Shown piece after piece: positions 58,953 to 64,000 of a stretch of 64,000 bases of DNA. The notes under the pieces are model-generated. The model did not search any database. It saw nothing but the letters and a program-made list of their open reading frames with translations, and was not told where the DNA came from. Numbering within the stretch: the first letter of the stretch is position 1; each line of letters starts with the position of its first letter. Source of the stretch: Synechococcus sp. ROS8604 (GTDB lineage: Bacteria; Cyanobacteriota; Cyanobacteriia; PCC-6307; Cyanobiaceae); assembly GCF_014279655.1 (NCBI RefSeq), contig NZ_CP047946.1, forward strand, positions 62,001 through 126,000. Direction: 5' to 3'. Both the position numbers and the translations under genes were made by a program.

Positions 58953-59365
58953 TGCCGCAGTCTTCATCCACCACCAACAACATCGATGCCACCACGAATC
59001 GGCTCAGCTTGAGGAAAGACCTGAGCGAACTGTTGCTCGTTGCTCTGGGTGCCGTTCCTGGCGCTGTGATGCGTTGGCAGGTCGGAAGTCATCTGCAAGA
59101 CAACAACGTGATTGTGAACGTGCTAGGTACACTCGTTCTAGGTTGGCTGGTAGGGCTTCCGCTTCGTCCGAAACGTCAACTGTTGATCGGTATCGGTTTC
59201 TGCGGTTCCGTTACCACCTTCAGTAGTTGGATGGTGGACTGCGTGGTCTTCATCGCGCAAGGCGACTGGTTGGCTGCTCTTGGGCTCATTGGACTCACCC
59301 TGGGGCTGGGGCTTGGTGCCGCAGCCCTGGGTGTCGTCTCTGGCCGGAGCTTGGTTAGGCCTTAA
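58952..59365 (+). CDS. crcB: Fluoride efflux channel subunit CrcB, second copy
   Basis: 137 residues from ATG 58952, with a strong GGAGG site just upstream; an in-frame GTG/ATG at 58853 would run inside the first crcB and is rejected. A ~25-residue polar N-terminal extension precedes four membrane helices. Signatures are NVIVNVLGTLVLGWLVG and GFCGSVTTFSSWMVD, a slightly altered Phe box. Only distantly alike to copy 1. Its end overlaps the convergent gpx by 11 bp. Confidence 0.92.
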   Translation: MPQSSSTTNNIDATTNRLSLRKDLSELLLVALGAVPGAVMRWQVGSHLQDNNVIVNVLGTLVLGWLVGLPLRPKRQLLIGIGFCGSVTTFSSWMVDCVVFIAQGDWLAALGLIGLTLGLGLGAAALGVVSGRSLVRP

Positions 59366-59834
59366 GGGCGGCTTCGATAGCAGTTTTCAGTTCATCGGAA
59401 TCGGGCTCAATGCCGCTCTTGAAACGCGCGATCACCGTGCCGTCTTTGCCCACGAGGAACTTTTCAAAGTTCCAAGCCACATCGCCGCTTGGCTCTGTTT
59501 TGTTGAGGGTGGTGTAGGGCTCCGTGGTGCTACCGGTGGCATGCACTTTGTCGAACAGCTCAAAGCTGGCGTTGTAAGTGGTGGAGCAAAAGCTTTTGAT
59601 CTCCTCTAAAGACCCGGGCTCTTGTGCGCCAAAATCGTTGCAGGGGAAACCCAATACCTGCAGTCCTTGAGCGCCGTAGCTGTCTTGCAGCGCTTGAAGG
59701 CCGCTGTACTGGCGAGTGAAGCCGCAACGGCTCGCCACGTTCACAATTAACAGCACTTTGCCGGAATAGGAGCCGAGTGATTTGTTGGCGCCGTCAGGGG
59801 TGTTGACGGACACGTTGCTGATGTTGGGAGCCAT
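59355..59834 (-). CDS. gpx: Glutathione-peroxidase family thiol peroxidase (Cys type)
   Basis: 159 residues of GPx fold. The peroxidatic Cys37 is in VASRCGFT, in place of selenocysteine; a second Cys lies in GFPCNDFGAQEPG, and the Trp-Asn pair is in WNFEKFLV. In the FPCNQFG motif the usual catalytic Gln is Asp here. Such Cys-type enzymes in cyanobacteria reduce lipid or alkyl peroxides, often with NADPH or thioredoxin as source of electrons. No signal peptide. Divergent from mgtE with a 77-bp gap. Confidence 0.93.
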   Translation of the reverse strand: MAPNISNVSVNTPDGANKSLGSYSGKVLLIVNVASRCGFTRQYSGLQALQDSYGAQGLQVLGFPCNDFGAQEPGSLEEIKSFCSTTYNASFELFDKVHATGSTTEPYTTLNKTEPSGDVAWNFEKFLVGKDGTVIARFKSGIEPDSDELKTAIEAALKA

Positions 59835-59911
59835 AACGATGGAGGGTGCAATCGGCGCCGACGATAACCGGCTGCAGACCCACTTAGGATTAGAAGGGCT
59901 GGGCGGAAAGC

Positions 59912-61366
59912 ATGGAGGAAGCCCACGGCCTCAGTGGTGTGAGCGTCACAAATGATTTGGTGGCTGAGGTTGTCGCTCAGCAACTGGAGTCGATGTTGTC
60001 CGTTGGCAATTACGACGGCGTCAAGTTGCTGTTGGCACCGGTTCAGCCTGTCGATGTGGCAGAAGCCGTTGGCTGCCTTCCAAGAACGCTTCAGGCACTG
60101 GCCTTTCGACTGCTCGGCAAGGACGAAGCGATTGAGGTGTACGAATACCTTGAGCCAGCCATTCAGCAGAGCTTGTTGGAGCGGCTGCGTTCCAACGAAG
60201 TGCTGGAGCTCGTGGAGGAGATGTCACCCGATGATCGGGTGCGCCTGCTTGATGAGCTCCCGGCCAAGGTGGTCCGCCGTCTTTTGGTGGAGCTCAGTCC
60301 CGCCGAGCGGCGTGTGACCGCCCAGTTGCTTGGTTATGCCCCTGAAACGGCTGGCCGTTTGATGACAACGGAATACATCGATCTCAAGGAATTTCAGACG
60401 GCTTCGCAGGCTCTCAGCATCGTTCGCCGCCGTGCACGAGAAACCGAAACGATTTACAGCCTCTATGTCACGGATGGGCAGCGACACCTCACCGGAATTT
60501 TGTCGTTGCGAGATTTGGTCACGGCCGATCCCAGCGATTGCATTGGTGATGTGATGACGCGGGAAGTGGTGAGCGTTGGCACCGACACCGATCAAGAGGA
60601 GGTGGCCAGAGCGATTCAGCGTTACGACTTCCTGGCCGTGCCTGTTGTGGACCGGGAACGTCGTCTTGTGGGGATCGTTACGGTGGATGACGTCATCGAC
60701 GTGATCGAGCAGGAAGCCACCCGTGACCTCTACGCCGCTGGTGCGGTGGAGGCCGGGGATGAGGATGATTATTTTCAGAGCAATTTGTTCACCGTGGCGC
60801 GTCGTCGCGTGGTGTGGCTTGCGGTGCTGGTGATTGCGAACGGCTTCACAACCCAGGTGATCGCGATGAACGATGCCGTGTTGCGTGAGGTGGTGATGCT
60901 TGCGGCCTTTATTCCTTTGTTGATTGGGACCGGTGGAAACGTGGGTGCCCAGAGTTCCACGGTGGTGATTCGTGGACTGAGCACCCAACGGATTCAACCC
61001 TTGGGCCCCTGGCGTGCGGTTGTGAGGGAGGCGCTCGCCGGTGCCTTGCTGGGCCTGTTGATGCTTTTGGTGGTGGTGCCATTCGCTTGGTGGCGTGGCG
61101 ACGGTCCGCTTGTGGGGATGGCGGTTGGCATCAGTTTGTTGGCAATTACCACCTTGGCCGCCACGGCTGGTGCTGCCTTGCCGTTGCTGTTTAACCGCAT
61201 GGGCCTCGATCCCGCCCTGATGTCAGCCCCCTTCATCACCACAGCCACAGACGTAGCGGGCGTATTTATTTATCTGAAAACAGCGGAGTGGTTGCTGCTT
61301 CATGCGCCCCAGTTGCTCGAGAGCACGAGTATTTCTACTCATTTACTCGCTTCGCTCGCTTTCTGA
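59912..61366 (+). CDS. mgtE: Magnesium transporter MgtE
   Basis: 484 residues. N-terminal helical MgtE-N domain (about 35-150, with MSPDDRVRLLDELPAKVVRRLL), two CBS domains (about 165-285, with DVMTREVVSVGTDTDQEEVARAI), the connecting helix, then five membrane helices (about 300-465) including the pore signature GTGGNVGAQSSTVVIRG. The cytoplasmic domains sense Mg2+ and close the channel. No riboswitch-like structure is apparent upstream. Followed by the sigma gene after 52 bp. Confidence 0.96.
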   Translation: MEEAHGLSGVSVTNDLVAEVVAQQLESMLSVGNYDGVKLLLAPVQPVDVAEAVGCLPRTLQALAFRLLGKDEAIEVYEYLEPAIQQSLLERLRSNEVLELVEEMSPDDRVRLLDELPAKVVRRLLVELSPAERRVTAQLLGYAPETAGRLMTTEYIDLKEFQTASQALSIVRRRARETETIYSLYVTDGQRHLTGILSLRDLVTADPSDCIGDVMTREVVSVGTDTDQEEVARAIQRYDFLAVPVVDRERRLVGIVTVDDVIDVIEQEATRDLYAAGAVEAGDEDDYFQSNLFTVARRRVVWLAVLVIANGFTTQVIAMNDAVLREVVMLAAFIPLLIGTGGNVGAQSSTVVIRGLSTQRIQPLGPWRAVVREALAGALLGLLMLLVVVPFAWWRGDGPLVGMAVGISLLAITTLAATAGAALPLLFNRMGLDPALMSAPFITTATDVAGVFIYLKTAEWLLLHAPQLLESTSISTHLLASLAF

Positions 61367-61418
61367 GAGTTCGTTTACGTTTCTTAGGGTTAGTCTTTAC
61401 AGAACTAAATGAAGCGTC

Positions 61419-62426
61419 ATGGCTCCTGCTGCTGCTGTTGCTTCCCGCCCCGCATCTGCCTCCACCGGTCGCGCCTCTGGCGCTGAAGTCGACTTAGTCC
61501 GTTCGTATTTGCGAGACATCGGCAGAGTGCCGTTGTTGAGTCACCAGCAGGAGATCACGCTGGGCCGTCAGGTGCAGGAGCTGATGGATCTCGAGGCGTT
61601 GGAAGCGGAATTAAAAGATCAGCGCGGCGAAGACCAGGTGGCCCGAGAAGAAGTGGCCAAAGCCGCTGGTGTGAGTGCAGCGCAACTCAAGCGCAAGCTG
61701 CAGGCGGGCCGGCGAGCCAAAGAGCGGATGGTGGCTGCCAATTTGCGCTTGGTGGTGAGCGTCGCCAAGAAATACACCAAGCGGAATATGGAACTGCTGG
61801 ATTTAATCCAGGAGGGAACGATTGGTTTGGTGCGTGGTGTGGAGAAATTTGATCCCACCCGGGGCTACAAATTCAGCACCTATGCGTATTGGTGGATCCG
61901 TCAGGGCATCACCCGTGCGATTGCGGAGAAGAGCCGAACGATTCGCTTGCCGATTCACATCACCGAGATGTTGAACAAGCTGAAAAAAGGCCAGAGAGAA
62001 TTAAGTCAAGAGCTGGGCCGCACCCCCTCGGTAACGGAATTGGCCTCGTTTGTGGAACTTCCTGAAGAGGAAGTGAAGGATTTGATGTGCCGTGCCCGTC
62101 AGCCTGTGAGCTTGGAGATGAAGGTGGGAGATGGGGATGACACCGAATTGCTGGAGCTGCTGGCCGGTGATGCTGAGCTGCCGTCTGAACAGGTGGAAGG
62201 CGAATGCTTGAAGGGAGACCTGCGTGATCTATTGAGTCAGCTGCCTGAATTGCAGGGAAAGGTGTTGCGTATGCGCTACGGGATGGACGGGGAAGAGCCG
62301 ATGAGCCTCACGGGCATTGGCCGCATCATTGGCATCAGTCGTGACCGCGTGCGCAACTTGGAGCGCGATGGCCTAGCTGGATTGCGTCGTCTAAGCGATC
62401 AAGTTGAAGCTTATGTTGCATGTTAA
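61419..62426 (+). CDS. Group-2 RNA polymerase sigma factor (RpoD/SigA-like)
   Basis: 335 residues. Region 1.2 (VRSYLRDIGRVPLL), region 2 (RMVAANLRLVVSVAKKY, DLIQEGTIGLVRGVEKFDPTRGYKFSTYAYWWIRQ), region 3 (RTIRLPIHITE) and region 4 (SLTGIGRIIGISRDRVRNLERDGLAGLRRL) are all present. It lacks the long N-terminal region of the primary sigma, so it is a group-2, stress/condition-specific type common in multiple copies in cyanobacteria. The last residues are LSDQVEAYVAC. A diverged copy of these 12 codons lies at 63263-63298, beyond an AT-rich cassette, so the 3' end of this gene looks rebuilt by an insertion. Confidence 0.95.
   Translation: MAPAAAVASRPASASTGRASGAEVDLVRSYLRDIGRVPLLSHQQEITLGRQVQELMDLEALEAELKDQRGEDQVAREEVAKAAGVSAAQLKRKLQAGRRAKERMVAANLRLVVSVAKKYTKRNMELLDLIQEGTIGLVRGVEKFDPTRGYKFSTYAYWWIRQGITRAIAEKSRTIRLPIHITEMLNKLKKGQRELSQELGRTPSVTELASFVELPEEEVKDLMCRARQPVSLEMKVGDGDDTELLELLAGDAELPSEQVEGECLKGDLRDLLSQLPELQGKVLRMRYGMDGEEPMSLTGIGRIIGISRDRVRNLERDGLAGLRRLSDQVEAYVAC
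62391..62426 (+). repeat. Left copy of the sigma 3'-end repeat (36 bp)
   Basis: This is the real 3' end of the sigma gene, encoding LSDQVEAYVAC plus stop. It matches the right copy at 28 of 36 positions. Of the eight differing bases, most are at third codon positions; the encoded peptide is almost the same (LSDQ versus LSEK). Confidence 0.9.
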
Positions 62427-62664
62427 AAGATAACAGCTCAGTTAGTTGACTTTTCTGAAAAATTTTACTAGCTGCTCAAAGTTAAGATAGCCAGCTTGGA
62501 TCGAATCTTGTTTTTTAATAATTAATTTGGTTTAATTCAAAATTATATCATTTTCTATAGTTTATTTTTAAATTTTGAATTTATTGTTATGAGTTTATTG
62601 CGGCATTTGCTATTAAATGCCTTTAGGATGTATATCTTTGCTGTCTTTGATCGGTGCATAAAGC
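62427..62664. other. Strongly AT-rich spacer upstream of a methyltransferase gene
   Basis: 238 bp with long A/T runs, unlike the core DNA on either side. I see no ORF, RNA gene or clear terminator. It is the left part of the cassette that lies between the two sigma 3'-end repeats, and it must hold the cassette gene's promoter. Confidence 0.7.
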
Positions 62665-63267
62665 ATGAATAACACGTGCTTGCCAGTTTTTTTACATGTT
62701 GGTTGCGGTCCTCAAGGCCAATCTGAAACTCCCTTTGCGGATAAGGTATGGAAGGAGATCCGACTGGATATTGATTCGTCTGTACAGCCAGATGTAGTGG
62801 GCACTATGACTGACATGGCTGCAGTTGGAGATTGCACAGTTGATGCGGTTTATTCTTCTCACAACATTGAGCATCTTTACCCTCATGAAGTCCCTACTGC
62901 CTTGGATGAGTTCCGTAGGGTCTTAAAGCCTGAAGGTTTCGTCTTGATTACCTGCCCAGATTTGCAGTCAGTCTGTCGTCTGATCGCTGAAGATAAGCTT
63001 TGTGATCCTGCTTATGAAAGTGGGATGGGACCTATTGCGCCACTTGATATTCTTTATGGCCACAGGGCTTCGTTGCAAAAGGGTAATTTATATATGGCCC
63101 ATCGATGTGGGTTTACGGCCAAAGTGTTGGGGGGAACTTTGCGCCAGGCGGGATTTTTGTCTGCTGTGAAGTCGCGTTCCAGGGCTTTCGACCTTTGGGC
63201 AATTGGTGCTGTTAATCAATCGGAAGAATGGCTACTTGAGCACGCTAATCATTTCTTTCCTGCTTAG
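62665..63267 (+). CDS. Class I SAM-dependent methyltransferase
   Basis: 200 residues. Motif I FLHVGCGPQ at about 9-17, an acidic residue in RLDIDSS, then DAVYSSHNIEHLYPHEVPTALDEFRRVLKPEGFVLITCPD, a typical methyltransferase-11 (Rossmann) layout. Substrate unknown; in island context such genes often act on sugars or nucleotide sugars. Its last two codons (GCT TAG) run into the right copy of the sigma 3'-end repeat. AT-rich relative to the flanks. Only gene of the inserted cassette. Confidence 0.85.
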   Translation: MNNTCLPVFLHVGCGPQGQSETPFADKVWKEIRLDIDSSVQPDVVGTMTDMAAVGDCTVDAVYSSHNIEHLYPHEVPTALDEFRRVLKPEGFVLITCPDLQSVCRLIAEDKLCDPAYESGMGPIAPLDILYGHRASLQKGNLYMAHRCGFTAKVLGGTLRQAGFLSAVKSRSRAFDLWAIGAVNQSEEWLLEHANHFFPA

Positions 63268-63298
63268 CGAAAAAGTAGAAGCCTATGTTGCTTGCTGA
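63263..63298 (+). repeat. Right copy of the sigma 3'-end repeat (36 bp)
   Basis: In the plus frame it reads LSEKVEAYVAC followed by TGA, a remnant of a sigma-gene 3' end without its body. It overlaps the end of the methyltransferase gene and the 3' end of the hydrolase on the opposite strand. The ancestral order was therefore probably sigma directly convergent with, and overlapping, the hydrolase. Confidence 0.88.
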
Positions 63299-64000
63299 TT
63301 GAGAATCAGCAGTAAACGTTCATTTACTTCGCTTGGAGATTCGTCATGGGGGCAATGTCCTGCATGGGGAATCACCAATAGAGATTGAATGCAATCAAAT
63401 TGTTGTTCCCAGTTTTTGGCCTCTTTGACCGGTTCCCAGGGATCAGCTTCCCCCCAAATCATGTGAACGGGAAGGGATAGGGATTCCAGTAAAGACGGCG
63501 CCAAATGATCATTAAAGAGGTTGATAAATCCGCGAAACGCTTCAGGGGCTCCTGGTCTTTGGCTTGGTTTGAATAAAAGCGAGACCAAGTCATCATCCAC
63601 ATTGCTCCCACTGGGATAGGCCTGATGGAGCACGCTACGGATCAGCGCTGGGCGGGCCGCATTGCGGAAAAGGGCTGTGCTCAGCCAGCGCTGACTTACC
63701 AGGGTTTTAAGGAGGGGGCGGATCCAAGCCATCCAGGCAGGTTGCGTTGCCAATTGCTTGTCATCCATGAGCCGCTGCGCGCAGTCGATCAGTACCACAC
63801 CCTCGCAGGACACACTTTGGCTCTGCTCTTGCAAAAGTTGTGCGGCTCTGAGGGCAACGACGCCTCCAATGGAATTTCCCACCAACACCACAGGTTGTTG
63901 CACGACCTGTTGGCAGAAAGCCACCACCTGTGCCGCCCAGAGATCAAAGCTGTAGCAAAGGTTGTCACCTTCAACGGCATCGTTGTCGCTGAAGTCGTCG
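63283..64000 (-). CDS. Alpha/beta-hydrolase (5' end outside window)
   Basis: About 238 residues visible, open to the right edge. The nucleophile elbow VLVGNSIGGVVALRAA places the Ser in GNSIGG, the acid is in MIWGEADPWEP, and the His is in IPHAGHCPHDE near the C-terminus. This layout (FDLWAAQ then nucleophile elbow, HAGHCPH) is that of the cyanobacterial/plastid alpha/beta hydrolases related to pheophytinase-like and chlorophyll-metabolism enzymes, but the substrate is not established. The stop lies inside the right copy of the sigma 3'-end repeat. Confidence 0.88.
   Translation of the reverse strand, partial: DDFSDNDAVEGDNLCYSFDLWAAQVVAFCQQVVQQPVVLVGNSIGGVVALRAAQLLQEQSQSVSCEGVVLIDCAQRLMDDKQLATQPAWMAWIRPLLKTLVSQRWLSTALFRNAARPALIRSVLHQAYPSGSNVDDDLVSLLFKPSQRPGAPEAFRGFINLFNDHLAPSLLESLSLPVHMIWGEADPWEPVKEAKNWEQQFDCIQSLLVIPHAGHCPHDESPSEVNERLLLILNQQAT

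Overview
The window is a piece of a cyanobacterial chromosome, most likely a marine picocyanobacterium of the Synechococcus/Cyanobium group. The basis is psbZ (a photosystem II subunit), a group-2 sigma factor of cyanobacterial type, an aspartokinase with four ACT domains, the housekeeping gene mix, and tight gene packing with many 1-15 bp overlaps. The assignment rests on protein-family recognition, not on a database search.

Region 1 (1-18.9 kb) is core genome. It holds clpP (cut by the window edge) and tig; asd-dapA-rnj (lysine/threonine branch point and RNase J); tilS with a small TPR-like protein; a ycf23/DUF561 protein; a small membrane protein; uvrB; the four-ACT lysC; holA; a precorrin-8X methylmutase with a problematic 5' end; mutS; psbZ; ribH; and tRNA-Gly(GCC). 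The 5' part of mutS carries a perfect 94-bp tandem duplication that puts its N-terminal extension out of frame.

Region 2 (about 20.3-40.7 kb) is a surface-polysaccharide island between tRNA-Gly and secA. It starts with a dTDP-rhamnose operon (rfbA-rfbC-rfbD-polyprenyl-phosphate sugar transferase-rfbB). Next come a serralysin-like metalloprotease gene, a sulfotransferase/GT2 fusion, several GT4/GT2 glycosyltransferases, a Wzt/Wzm-type ABC exporter, two more sulfotransferase-like genes and an acyltransferase-SGNH fusion. The inferred product is a rhamnose-containing, sulfated and acylated polysaccharide exported by the ABC route. From about 33.2 to 40.7 kb the DNA is visibly richer in AT, and transcription direction flips, which suggests nested acquisitions.

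Region 3 (40.85-47.3 kb, minus strand) is a type I secretion operon: a parvulin-like PPIase, an ABC exporter with CNBD-like and C39-like N-terminal domains, a HlyD adaptor interrupted by an in-frame amber codon, and an RTX-like substrate gene closed by a clear intrinsic terminator.

Region 4 (47.4-64 kb) returns to core genes: secA, cysE, a GntR regulator, a dienelactone-hydrolase family gene, infC, miaA, gyrB, an SH3-like protein, a crcB pair, gpx, mgtE, a group-2 sigma factor and an alpha/beta hydrolase cut by the edge. Two accessory genes interrupt it: an FkbM methyltransferase between secA and cysE, and a small AT-rich methyltransferase cassette inserted exactly at the 3' end of the sigma-factor gene. 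A diverged copy of the last 12 sigma codons lies on the far side of that cassette.

The observations most worth following up are the mutS tandem duplication (a possible reversible mutator switch), the cassette at the sigma-factor 3' end, the amber codon in hlyD, the cbiC 5' frame problem, and the sulfotransferase-glycosyltransferase fusion.
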